64,000 bases of DNA from Bombyx mori (GCF_030269925.1 NC_085131.1:2866001-2930000), one strand, 5' to 3'; counted from the stretch's first letter, positions 51,115-60,949 are shown. Numbers and translations: made by a program. The notes: generated from the sequence alone by a model not told the origin.

Positions 51115-54051
51115 ATGTACAGTGACACTGATGATAATTTTTTGTCATGTTCTTCTTCGGTTTCCTCTGATAGAAGCTTTACTAGTGCGTTTGATAATGA
51201 CGATTCCACTCATCTACGCGATCAACTTGCTTATTCCCTTTCGTCTTCTTCTAAATGTTTCAACGTCGTTCATATCAATGCTCAAAGTGTTCACGCACAT
51301 TTTCCTGATCTATTATCTTCCTTTGACTCAGACCATGTTCACGCTGTGCTTATCTCTGAGACTTTTCTTAAGCCTTCACTCCCATCCTCGCAATATGCAC
51401 TCCCCGGATACAAACTTTTGCGAAATGACAGGACGGGTCGCGGATGTGGTGGTGTTGCAATCTACCTCCGTGCTGATCTGAAGCATGCAGTCGTTGATCA
51501 GTCACCAAGCGAATATACTCAATCTGCTGAGCACCTCTTTATAGAGGTAACTATCCAGCACACCAAGATACTTCTTGGTGTTTTTTATAGTCCTTCAAGT
51601 CACATTGATTATTTCTCATCTTTTGAAAGTATGTTAGAAAATGTATGTTCTATATATGACCATGTCTTGATCCTTGGAGACTTCAACACTTGCCTGATCA
51701 GGGATGACGCACGGTCTCAGCGATTCCTCTCTCTAGTCTCTTCTGTAAACATGCGCCCTCTTCCCTTGGGGGCGACTCATCGTGCTCCTCACTCTACTCC
51801 TTCTCTCTTAGATCTTATTATTGTCTCTGACCCTTCCAAAGTTTCAACGCATGGACAGTTATCAGCTTCGTTCTCTTATCACGACCTTATTTACCTTTCT
51901 TACAAAGTTTGTTGTCCTCGACGCAAATCGAAATTTCTCCTTCTACGCAGTTTCAAAGATATTGCTCTCGAGCGTTTGAGGATTGATGCTGGTAATCTGG
52001 ACTGGTCGTCTGTTTACAATTGCAATGACATCGACAGTAAAGTTGCTGCCTTTAACAACCTACTATTAGATCTCTACAACAACCATGCACCTCTCAAGAG
52101 AATCAGGGTTAGGCACTTGCCTGCACCATGGCTCTCTGATGAAATTAAGTTGTTCATGAGTAGGCGCAATAAAGCGAAATTGAGGTATAGGAAGAACTCG
52201 TCTGAGGAAAACTGGGTAGTCTACAAAAAACTTCGCAACCGTTGCAGTCGCCTGTGTAGGGATGCAAAGAGACGCCACATTCACAATTCCGTAACTAATC
52301 TCGATTCTACACAAGTATGGCGATTTCTCAAGTCTCTTGGTATCGGTAAGGCTGTTGAGGAGAATACCGTAAGTGCGAATATTGACGCACTCAATGCGCA
52401 TTTTGCCAAGCCTCCAGTCACGCTCGATGCCACCATCAAACTTTCTACTCTTAATCATCTCTCAAATCTTTCTAAGCCATTAAATACTTCCTTTTCCTTT
52501 ACACCAATTGCTAAGCGGGATATTAAAAAATCCTTTCAATCCATTTCCACTAAGGCAGTAGGATGTGATAATCTGCAGCTTCAAATGTTCACACTTATCA
52601 TGGAGGAACTTGCTCCTATCCTTTGCCACATAATAAATTTTTCTCTTGAGTCCAGTTCCTTTCCGTCACTTTGGAAAAAGGCTCATGTCCTACCCTTGCC
52701 TAAAATTGCAAAACCTTCTTCTTTATCCCATTACCGTCCTATCTCTATTCTCCCGATCTTTTCCAAAGTCCTCGAGAGCATTGTTCAAAAACAACTTTCT
52801 TTTTACCTCTCTTCGAATAACCTACTGAGTCCGTATCAATCTGGATTCCGTCCAGGTCACAGCACTGTCACCGCGTTGGTGAAAATCACCGATGATATTC
52901 GCTTGGCCATGGAGCGGAAATCAATTACTATTTTGGTTTTACTGGACTTCAGCAATGCTTTTAATTCAGTTGATTTTGACATTCTTCTCGGTATCCTATC
53001 CTCTCTTAATGTCTCGTCTTCGGTAATTCAGTGGTTTAATTCTTACCTCCGTGGACGCTCGCAGTCGGTTCGCTACGAAGAGTCTTTCTCTGAGTGGTGT
53101 GACCTCACTGCGGGTGTTCCACAGGGTGGCGTACTTTCTCCTCTCCTCTTCTCTGTGTTTATAAACACAATTTCTCAATCTATATCTTCACACTTCCATC
53201 TCTATGCAGACGACTTGCAGCTATATCGCCATACGAGGGTTGCTGACGTTGGGGCTGCCATTTCGGCAATCAACGTGGATCTCTCTGCGATTTACAACTG
53301 GGCAAAGTCCTTTGGTCTTTTGGTGAATCCTTCGAAATCGCAAGCTCTCATTGTTGGTGGTAGGTATATGTGCGGCCTTCTCGATTACAGCTCGTTAGCG
53401 CCCATCCTCTACGACAACGTTCCGATAGCGTATTCGAAATGTGTAAAAAATCTAGGTTTATACATCGACAGTCACCTCTCGTGGATTAATCACGTTTCCG
53501 AAGTAAGCAGAAAAACTGTTTACTCCTTTCAGTCTCTGAAACGCCTTCAAAAATTCTTGCCTCTTCGCACTAAAATTTCTCTTGCCCAAACGCTTTTACT
53601 TCCTCTTCTCGATTATGCTGATATCTGTTTTCTAGATGCTTCTGAATTGCTTTTAGATAAACTCGAACGTCTGCAGAATTTGTGCATCCGCTTCATTTTT
53701 GGTCTCCGGAAGTATGACCATGTGTCTGATTTCCGGGCTGAGCTGGGGTGGCTGCCGATTAGGCGACGTCGTGATTGCCACATTCTCTCTTTTCTCTATT
53801 CTATTCTTCACAATCCCGATGCCCCTATCTATCTCCGTGAACGCTTTGAATACCTGATTCCTGACGGCAAAGTTAGTCGACAAGCCACATCTCTTCTTTT
53901 AAAAACTCCCATTCACAGCTCTAGTCGCTATAGTGGCTCTTTCACAATACAAGCAGTGCGATTATGGAATTCTCTCCCTCAACCTATTCGTGCTAGTTCC
54001 TCTCTAGAAGTTTTTAAGAGTCAAATGAAGAAACATTTCCTGTCACTGTAA
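51115..54051 (+). CDS. LINE ORF2: endonuclease/reverse transcriptase (978 aa)
   Basis: Start chosen at MYSDTDDNFLS; the frame is also open from an ATG at 51061 (996 aa). Numbered from the 51061 start: the endonuclease domain spans ~68-285, with NAQS at 73-76, ISET at 98-101 (the catalytic E is 100), LGDFNT at 205-210, and S-Y-H at 272-274 where many such enzymes have SDH. The RT domain spans ~530-800, with LLDFSNAFNSVD at 627-638, AGVPQGGVLSP from 684 and the active-site YADD at 715-718. It ends SLEVFKSQMKKHFLSL. No internal stop. It would carry out target-primed reverse transcription of the element. Confidence 0.88.
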   Translation: MYSDTDDNFLSCSSSVSSDRSFTSAFDNDDSTHLRDQLAYSLSSSSKCFNVVHINAQSVHAHFPDLLSSFDSDHVHAVLISETFLKPSLPSSQYALPGYKLLRNDRTGRGCGGVAIYLRADLKHAVVDQSPSEYTQSAEHLFIEVTIQHTKILLGVFYSPSSHIDYFSSFESMLENVCSIYDHVLILGDFNTCLIRDDARSQRFLSLVSSVNMRPLPLGATHRAPHSTPSLLDLIIVSDPSKVSTHGQLSASFSYHDLIYLSYKVCCPRRKSKFLLLRSFKDIALERLRIDAGNLDWSSVYNCNDIDSKVAAFNNLLLDLYNNHAPLKRIRVRHLPAPWLSDEIKLFMSRRNKAKLRYRKNSSEENWVVYKKLRNRCSRLCRDAKRRHIHNSVTNLDSTQVWRFLKSLGIGKAVEENTVSANIDALNAHFAKPPVTLDATIKLSTLNHLSNLSKPLNTSFSFTPIAKRDIKKSFQSISTKAVGCDNLQLQMFTLIMEELAPILCHIINFSLESSSFPSLWKKAHVLPLPKIAKPSSLSHYRPISILPIFSKVLESIVQKQLSFYLSSNNLLSPYQSGFRPGHSTVTALVKITDDIRLAMERKSITILVLLDFSNAFNSVDFDILLGILSSLNVSSSVIQWFNSYLRGRSQSVRYEESFSEWCDLTAGVPQGGVLSPLLFSVFINTISQSISSHFHLYADDLQLYRHTRVADVGAAISAINVDLSAIYNWAKSFGLLVNPSKSQALIVGGRYMCGLLDYSSLAPILYDNVPIAYSKCVKNLGLYIDSHLSWINHVSEVSRKTVYSFQSLKRLQKFLPLRTKISLAQTLLLPLLDYADICFLDASELLLDKLERLQNLCIRFIFGLRKYDHVSDFRAELGWLPIRRRRDCHILSFLYSILHNPDAPIYLRERFEYLIPDGKVSRQATSLLLKTPIHSSSRYSGSFTIQAVRLWNSLPQPIRASSSLEVFKSQMKKHFLSL

Positions 54052-54445
54052 TTGTATTTAAGTTATTGTTTTATGTATGTTTATTTATATGTATTTTTCA
54101 TTTTATATAATTTTTTTTTTTTTTTTTAAGCTTATTTTAAAAATCATGCTTTAATAGCTTTTATATTGTACACTATTCCCCTCTTATACATCGTATTTCA
54201 CTCTGCTATTGGTTTGCTGGAAGAAAACTCATGAATGAGTTAAGCTCGCCTTTGTACATTGATTTAGACATTCTTTAAATCTGTTTTTTATTGTATTTTC
54301 TTTGTGTGTACAATAAGTATAAAATAAATAAAATAATAAAATAAAATAAAAATACTAAGTCTAGTCCTTAACCACTGAATCCGAATGTGACCAAATACTT
54401 TTTATTTTCAAAAATCAAACCCCAGTAATAGTCGTTTTAATAGTA

Positions 54446-54625
54446 CTGATGGTAGAACGTCTAGTAAGCCCGCACGGGTACCACCAGCCTGCCTATTTTG
54501 GTTTCAAGCAATAATGCATTTCGGTTTTAAGGGCGAGGCAGCCGTTGTACTGTAAAAACTGAGACTTGGATCTCTAGTCTTAAAGTGCAAGGAGGAATTT
54601 ACATTGTCAATGTTGTCGTCCACAT
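54446..54625 (+). repeat. Decayed family A repeat
   Basis: ACTGATGGTAGAACGTCTAG, CCACCAGCCTGCCTATTTTG and AGCCGTTGTACTGTAAAAAC; the tail is lost. Confidence 0.6.
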
Positions 54626-54652
54626 TCTTTCCTCTTCCTAATCGCTAGTAGC

Positions 54653-54790
54653 GTAAGGGACTATTCCAGCTACGCTCAGACGGGGAGATGAGCTCACGGA
54701 CTCAACTTGAGAGAATTTGCCAACAGTAGCTCTAGCAAGAGCAGCGCTTTGCTGAATCTACCACCGGAATCACCCCCAGAGAAGATACGA
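54653..54790 (-). repeat. Bm1-like SINE fragment
   Basis: GGGACTATTCCAGCTACGCT, ACTCAACTTGAGAGAATTTG and TAGCTCTAGCAAGAGCAGCG match Bm1 in reverse. Confidence 0.7.
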
Positions 54791-54852
54791 TGAATCTATC
54801 TTACCAAAATAAAAAATACCACTACTTCGGCACTTGTTTGTTTTATATATTT

Positions 54853-54963
54853 GGTAGGCAGCGGCTTTGCTCTGCCCCTTTGGCATTGCTGAGGTCCATT
54901 GGCGACGGTAACCACTCACCATCAGGTGGGCCGTATGCTCGTCTGCCTACAAGAGCAATAAAA
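54853..54963 (+). repeat. Family B stub (LINE tail)
   Basis: GGTAGGCAGCGGCTTTGCTC to CTACAAGAGCAATAAAAG, starting at the common base. Confidence 0.85.
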
Positions 54964-55343
54964 GACATCAAAAATATGTCACAATCGCAATAAACAGGAA
55001 TTTGTCGACAGAAAAAAAAAATTGCAGCTATTAATAAAAATCAATGGGATCGCTCTTTACAAAATTGGAAATGATGAAGACCGCGAAAGTGTCTGCGTTT
55101 TTAAGCCCATCTCATTATTTTTATTTAGTATTATTAACCGTGATATTACTCACGTTAAAATCAAATTCGGAATTGATTTTTTTCTACACGTACATCGTAC
55201 AAACTGGAGATCGTTTTGTTGGAGTGTAATTAAAGGAATTACGTACAGTTCGATGGAAAAATATCGAGCCGTCCATAACACGCACGATGTGACAGGGCTA
55301 CCTCACAAAGATTCTGTTTAATATATAATAAAATATATATACA
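54964..55343. other. AT-rich spacer
   Basis: A 99-codon open frame at 55022-55321 has no motif I recognise. Confidence 0.35.
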
Positions 55344-55460
55344 CTTTTTTTTTGCGTAACTAGGTGGACGAGCTCACGGACTACCTGTTGTTAAGTGGTT
55401 ACCGTTGCCCATGGACGTCAGCAATGCCAGGGGCAGAACCAAGCCATGCTTACCGTAACC
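55344..55460 (-). repeat. Chimeric family A/B tail
   Basis: From the tail side, TAGGTGGACGAGCTCACGGA and GTTGTTAAGTGGTTACC follow family A. The continuation GTTGCCCATGGACGTCAGCA and ATGCCAGGGGCAGAACCAAG follows family B. The switch is at GGTTACCGTTGCCCATGG (55396-55413). Confidence 0.7.
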
Positions 55461-56040
55461 AAGCAGCTGCGGAGAGCTTGTACGTATATCCATCTATACA
55501 ATAAAAATATGTAACGAAATGTGTTTATCAATAACATTTCAAAACAAATAAATGAAATATGAAAGAAAAATTCACAGTCAAACTTACCAAATAAACCAAT
55601 TTCGAAAAAAAGTATCATATCAAACTATGTCCGTCGGAGCTTTAACCTTCTTGTACTGAAACGAAGAAAACTTTTTTATCCTTTCAAACTTTTATGGTTA
55701 CAGGTTTTATAAGCTCTTTGATCTCCGCGGGTCAGCTTCGGTGTCAGCTTGCGGACCTTTTGTAAAAGTTTGTTTGGTCTGTAAGCTCGTCTTTCCGGTT
55801 GCACTGAAATATTTACTGTTGAATTCGTGATGAGTTCCTTTATACTGTAGTGTTTCAAACAGGGATAATCAAAATTATTTCTGTTTCATTGAAGGTGCTA
55901 TAAAAGCTATTAGGCCTAATTACTGTCTGTAACGCAGGTTTTGTAAAAAATATATATGTCGTGGATAACGACTTTTAGTAATATTAAGACGGTGGTTTTG
56001 ATTATTATTTTAAATGATGAAATGTTGTTTTGATAAATAT
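55461..56040. other. AT-rich spacer
   Basis: No recognised gene or repeat. Confidence 0.4.
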
Positions 56041-56074
56041 CACAAAATGAAGGGTAGACTCCGTAACGCCACAG

Positions 56075-56340
56075 TATAAAATGGCGGTACGTGGACAGAG
56101 TCGTGGCATTCCTGTCAGACAGTCATTCCGTCCGTCTCAGCAGTGAGTCTCTGACAGTCAGTCAGTCAGTCAGTCGGTCTGTCGGTATGTGCAACGAAAC
56201 TGTCGGTTTATCCTGTCATTGTGAAAGTTGTGTGTGTTGAGTTTCAATAATTATTATTCAAAAGGTTTTATTGAATTTTTATAAACTGTGTTCAACCAAA
56301 TACGAGTGATGACGGAACCTACCGCTCAGCCATCCCTGAC
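56075..56340 (+). promoter_or_regulatory. TATA promoter and candidate first exon of a host gene
   Basis: TATAAAA at 56075-56081 is followed by an initiator-like GGCATTCC (A at 56108, 33 bp from the first T). A CAGT-rich leader with GTCAGTCAGTCAGTCAGTC at 56157-56175 follows, and then an ATG at 56309 in GAGTGATGACGG. The frame MTEPTAQPSL runs to a consensus donor, AC|GTGAGC with GT at 56341-56342, leaving phase 2. The sequence matches none of the repeat families in the window. No downstream exon is recognised, so a long first intron would extend to the right. I do not recognise the peptide. Confidence 0.45.
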
Positions 56341-56342
56341 GT

Positions 56343-57390
56343 GAGCCAACATATATATATGGTAGGTACAACAAGAAATACTAGAGTAAAAATATTTTTG
56401 AAATGCATAGGAAGAATGGGTAGCAATATCGCAATATCTCCTTCGCACTCTTTCTTTGAAAAGTGAAAATGCCTACTACATTCTAATGTTTATAAAATTC
56501 CGAAATAACTATATGTATATAATTTGTCTTGTAATGTTTAAATAAATGTGAAAACAAAGAAGATGAAATATATGTCCTCACAAATAATGAATTTATTTAA
56601 GAAAATATGATACTGCTCGAACAGCGAATGAATACGTGTGAGATCCAGTGCAGTTAAAATCATAAAATACAGATTTGAAATGATTTCATACCACTTACAA
56701 ATATGTGAAATTAAAAAAATTAAAATTAAAAAAATAATTTCGTGTCACCCCTACACAGATGTCTCAATAAGCAGTAGAGAACCAGTTTCCCGTAATTAAA
56801 GGGAATTTAAATAATTATCGTGTTTAAGCTCTTCCCATCGTTCGCTTTCAGCGCTGTTTTATTTCTTGATGATTGTTTTCTTTAACTAAAAAAAGTTGCG
56901 AATTGAATGTTTTTGTTTTTTTAATTAAGCTTGGAAAGCTTCGCTTAAAGCTATAACTTTTCATACAACACAGTGTTTATTTAGATCTTGATAACTCTAA
57001 AAGTGATGAGCGTACACATTAACACTCAGTACGGGCGTCTTACCAGTACGCAGTGCGGACGCTGAAATGATATGTCGTCTTCTCGCATTAAAACTGTAAA
57101 ATCTCAAAACTTACTAATTTTACAGGATAGTGTTTAAAAGGTTTAACATGTGATATTTTTAATATTAATCATCTTTGCAACATTATTTTTTTTATTTTTT
57201 ACCAGTTACATTATCTGTCTATTAAAGTAAGATAAATTTATGTATTAATTTTGGTAATACATAGTAGTCAAAACATAGGTAAACTAAAAAAAACTAAAAC
57301 TAAACTACGCTCTTTTGGCAGTATTTATGAGAAAAATACTAGTGATACCACATGATTCCGCATATTAACTCAATTTCGAATATTTTTGTA
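56343..57390. other. Possible intron; no gene recognised
   Basis: AT-rich. If the donor at 56341 is real, this would be the start of a long intron. Confidence 0.3.
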
Positions 57391-57635
57391 TTTTTTTTTA
57401 TTGCCTTGATGGGTGGACGAGCTCACAGCCCACCTGATGTTAAGTGGTTACAGGAGCCCATGGACATCTACAATGTAAATGCGCCACCAACCTTGAGATA
57501 TAAGTTCTAAGGTCTAAGTATAGTTACAACGGCTATCCCGCCCTTCAAACCGAAACGCATTACTGCTTCACGGCAGAAACAGGCAAGGTGGTTGTACCTA
57601 CCCGTGCGGACTCACAAGAGGTCCTACCACCAGTA
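57391..57635 (-). repeat. Family A repeat, body only
   Basis: Complete minus-strand body, T-run then ATTGCCTTGATGGGTGGACG to GGTCCTACCACCAGTAA. Confidence 0.88.
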
Positions 57636-58583
57636 ATGTGTATGTAATATGACAAGCTATTTTTTATCCCTATAGCAAAGTTAGTCATTTATCTAAAATA
57701 CAAATTTAACGCGGAAGAAATCGCGGGGTGGTCTTGTTTTAAAAGAAACAAATGAGTAACAAAACAAGTTAAATTAAAAGTTCTCGTAACAGCTCAGCGT
57801 GATGCTGATTGCGATATCACCATGCATACTAATTAGTCATTCCCGAACACGTCTCAGGTACTTATGCCGCCAACAGTTCGTTCATCTACCAGCTCAAACT
57901 AAATGAAGCATCTTCCTTACGTGACCTAAATTTTGATAACGACTCGCACATTGACAGGTCAAACTCATTTGCCTCGGCCAATAAACATATCAGACAAACA
58001 CAGAGCTCCCAATCGGAATAACCTTTCAGTAACTGACACAAGAATTAGCCCGTCAATTGAGTAAGCAATCAAACCCGCATTGCGATCGGTACAGTTCCCA
58101 TGCTCAATGAAATCTCAGATCCACTTACGTGATTAGGAATGTGTTTTGTCTTCACGCTGTGTGGTTATGGGGTAGACAGGCTCATCAGCTATTGGTGAGA
58201 TATTATGGCAACGCAAATGTTGATTGTTCCCGAAGCTTTAACTGTGCCTCTATCACGACTTGGGTCGAATTTAATCTTGTATCTGTGGCGGGTAGCCATC
58301 ATACAACGCAAGATAATTGACAGATGCCTGAATCCCGCTTACGACATTTTCAAGATAAAGCACATATATACAAGTTCCGAACAACAACATTCGGACCGTC
58401 GGTCTACCGAGCAAATATCACCCGCTCGGTGAAAGATCTTCCCTTTGTCGTTTAAGCATCCCCAAATATCTTTTCACGTGTGTTAATCGTCGGACCATAT
58501 TAATATTGTATTTTTAACTAAGCTATTGTTTTCGAAATAAGCATTTGAAAAAAATATGAATTGAATATTTGGATGTTATTATT
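57636..58583. other. No gene recognised
   Basis: Two overlapping frames at 58129-58432 lack a recognised domain. Contains nothing from the repeat families named here. Confidence 0.4.
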
Positions 58584-58613
58584 GTTGAATGTGATTTTTT
58601 TTTTTTTTTTTTT

Positions 58614-59075
58614 GGTCAGGAGGAAATCGCCGGACTTCCGCCCTCCCCTGGGGATGGAAGGCGGGGCATGTCGGAGTCGAACTGACTAAAACCTCCTGTC
58701 GCTCAACAACCCGCGTCCGAACCTCGCATGAGACAGAACCCATGAAAAGGCAAAGGGGGGAAAGTGAAGCGTTTAGTGCGGAGCACATCTCTCCCATCAC
58801 CCTCCCCCTCGAGACGCCGGACCGGCGGTCGTCGGCGCCACGACCACCAGCCCTCTCGGTCGGCAGGCTATCCAGAGCCCGCCTAGATGGCGCCGGTTAG
58901 AATGGTCTATCCTACGGAATACCCCGCTGGGTCAGAACCAGCGTGGGTCGAGGATAGCCGGCCTTCCATCACCCGGATGCTCTTGCGTAAAACGCGTGCA
59001 GAGCAGCTTGCACGTCGTCTTCTTAGGCCCCCTTCGCCTGTCCCCAGACCGACATATGAAGGGGACCCGAAACAC
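58614..59075 (-). other. 3' UTR of the R1-clade element
   Basis: GC-rich and non-coding after the TAA. The plus-strand frames crossing it (58887-59333) are not genes. It ends TTTCCTCCTGACC before the A-tail. Confidence 0.7.
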
Positions 59076-59242
59076 TTAGAGGGCCAGGGCTTGGGCGAGA
59101 TCCGCCTCCTTGGCCCCCGCTCGACGGCGGCGGGCTTGCGTGTCTCTCACGCGCCCCGCCGCCTCCTTCTGCGAGATGGTGCACTCGCAGAAGTCGAGCA
59201 TCGCCTTCCACGACTCGTCGTCGCCGAGCATCGATGCCACAA
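59076..59242 (-). pseudogene. R1-type ORF2, last codons beyond the SINE
   Basis: Minus strand continues VASMLGDDESWKAMLDFCEC then TISQKEAAGRVRDTQARRRR and ends LAQALAL with a TAA stop. The residues pick up the R1 C-terminus lost at 59701, so the two pieces were one ORF before the SINE inserted. Confidence 0.8.
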
Positions 59243-59700
59243 TTTTTTTTTTTTTTTTTTTTTTTTTTTATTGCTTAGATGTGTGGACGAGCTCACAGCC
59301 CACCTGGTGTTAAGTGGTTACTGGAGCCCATAGACATCTACAACGTAAATGCGCCACACACCTTGAGATATATAGTTCTAAGGTCTCAGTATAGTCACAA
59401 CGGCTGCCCCACCCTTCAAACCGAAACGCATTACTGCTTCACGGCAGAAATAGGCGGGGCGGTGGTACCTACCCGTGCGGACTCACAAGAGGTCCTACCA
59501 CCAGTAATTACGCAAATTATAATTTTGCGGGTTTGATTTTTATTGCACGATGTTATTCCTTCACCGTGGAAGCCAATCGTGAACATTTGTTGAGTACGTA
59601 TTTCATTAGAAAAATTGGTACCCGCCTGCGGGATTCGAACACCGGTGCATCGCTACACACGAATGCACCGGACGTCTTATCCTTTAGGCCACGACGACTC
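59243..59700 (-). repeat. Composite SINE, best-preserved copy, nested in R1 element
   Basis: A long T-run (59243-59269), complete family-A body, linker and tRNA-Arg-like head. On the minus strand the head reads GTCGTCGTGGCCTAAAGGAT, AAGACGTCCGGTGCATTCG, and GGTGTTCGAATCCCGCAGGC. A- and B-boxes are intact. The anticodon arm is an extended perfect hairpin (CCGGTGCAT/ATGCACCGG), so it is not a functional tRNA. About 458 bp. The long pure tail and intact boxes suggest a recent insertion. Confidence 0.9.
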
Positions 59701-60425
59701 CAAAAACACTCGGCAACGACAAGTCGTTTCCTATTTTTGCGACGAGGACACGGCGCCACCCCTCCCATGCGGGGCAGGCGACGAGCGTGTGCTCCGCCGT
59801 GTCCAAGCCGCAACCACAATGGTGGCACTCTGCCGTCGGCTCGGCTCCGATCCGGTGCAGGAACTCACCGAAGCAACCATGCCCAGTGAGCACCTGCGTG
59901 AGCCGGAAAGTGAGGCGTCCTCTGTCACGATTCACCCAATCCACAAGGACCGGGCGAATCGCCTCGACGGTCCTACGACCAGCCGAAGGATCGGCCAGCC
60001 GTCTGGACCATGCCTCCAGCACGGACCGCCGAGATTGGGCCCTCCGCGCTCTGACCACACTGGGGCTGGGACGTGCCACGCCCCGGATACGAAGGTCAGC
60101 CCGCCACTGATAGTCAGCAGCGAGCGCCTCCGCCTCCAGGACCCAAGGCGGCGTCCCAGCCAGTACACACGCCGCCTCGAAAGAGATGGTGCGATAACCA
60201 CGGATGACCCTGACCGCGATGGTGCGTTGCGGCCGTTGCAGCAGCTTCGCTACCCCCACGGCCAGGGACTGGCCCCACACGGGCGCCCCGTATAGGGCCA
60301 TTGATCGCACCACCCCTGTATAGAGACGGCGCGTCACCTGGTCAGGCCCCCCGACATTGGGAAGGAGCCGGCTTAACGCGCCGGCCACCCCCAACAAACG
60401 AGGGACCAGATTCTGAAAGTGAGCA
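59701..60425 (-). pseudogene. R1-type ORF2, post-RT region with zinc knuckle
   Basis: Reads HFQNLVPRLLGVAGALSRLL, TRRLYTGVVRSMALYGAPVW, ECHHCGCGLDTAEHTLVACP and AWEGWRRVLVAKIGNDLSLP. This covers the RT thumb side and the C-terminal CCHC knuckle of R1-clade proteins. The catalytic YADD is upstream and missing. The preceding ATG at 60442 lies in flanking DNA. The frame is interrupted by the SINE at 59700. Confidence 0.85.
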
Positions 60426-60437
60426 GTTGAATGTGAT

Positions 60438-60949
60438 AGCACTGGTTTCCAACAACTAAAGCAAACTTCACAATTTCGCTGATTTGATTTCCATATAACC
60501 CTCTCACATCAAAATCACTACATAACTTAACTAAACACGAGATAAGGTATTATTTACCGTCTATCTGTTGCAAACGTTAATGAATGTACACGCGATACGA
60601 TGCTATTACTGAACAAATTTGCATGAATCCATCGTATCGTTGATGCATCAGGAAATACAACGGGAAATACAATTTAGCTCCGGACTCCGACTCACGGAAA
60701 GCGTAGCATTTGGTAAATAATTTAAGGAAGACAATTGTTTTGGCTTTAAGATTAATAGTTTATACGCCATTTGAATTTGGGTTGTGCTGTGCTAATGAAA
60801 ATCTTGGCTTTGTGAATAACATGATGATTTCGTTAGTGCAAGAAAGAAATCACTTAAATCAGTTGGTGAGCTGTGAGATTTACGGAGTGTTTGGTACTAA
60901 GTTGGGGATTATTCTCTGTCTTTTTTCCGCAGTCTTCTTTTTCTCCACC
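60438..60949. other. No gene recognised
   Basis: A frame at 60710-60961 has no motif. The left edge is the TSD of the R1 element. Confidence 0.4.

Larger units (their letters stand above)
49606..54355 (+). mobile_element. Two-ORF non-LTR retrotransposon, apparently intact
   Basis: About 4.75 kb: 5' UTR, ORF1 (49794-50555), a long AT-rich inter-ORF spacer (~560 bp), ORF2 (51115-54051), and a 3' UTR of ~300 bp ending in a TAAAA/TAAATA-rich tail (54322-54352) rather than pure poly-A. RT type and tail suggest the CR1 group. The left boundary is a guess, placed after the poly-T run. No target duplication was identified. Confidence 0.8.
58596..60425 (-). mobile_element. R1-clade LINE 3' part with 12-bp TSD, split by a SINE
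   Basis: GC-rich element on the minus strand, 5'-truncated at 60425, with an A-tail (T-run at 58596-58613). Perfect copies of GTTGAATGTGAT at 58584-58595 and 60426-60437 flank it. Coding runs 60425 to ~59701 and, beyond the nested SINE (59243-59700), 59242 to about 59079; a 3' UTR of ~480 bp follows. Before the SINE arrived the insert was about 1.37 kb. Confidence 0.9.

Noticed and set aside
58887..59333. 148-codon plus-strand ORF
   Set aside because: Crosses the R1 3' UTR, the R1 coding end in antisense and the SINE tail; it has a poly-phenylalanine stretch from the T-run.
59615..59700. tRNA-Arg gene on the minus strand
   Set aside because: The head resembles tRNA-Arg, but the anticodon arm is an extended hairpin, and the same unit recurs before family-A bodies. 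It is a SINE head.
59615..60295. 226-codon plus-strand ORF with GC-rich codons
   Set aside because: It is the antisense shadow of the R1-type ORF2 and starts in the SINE.
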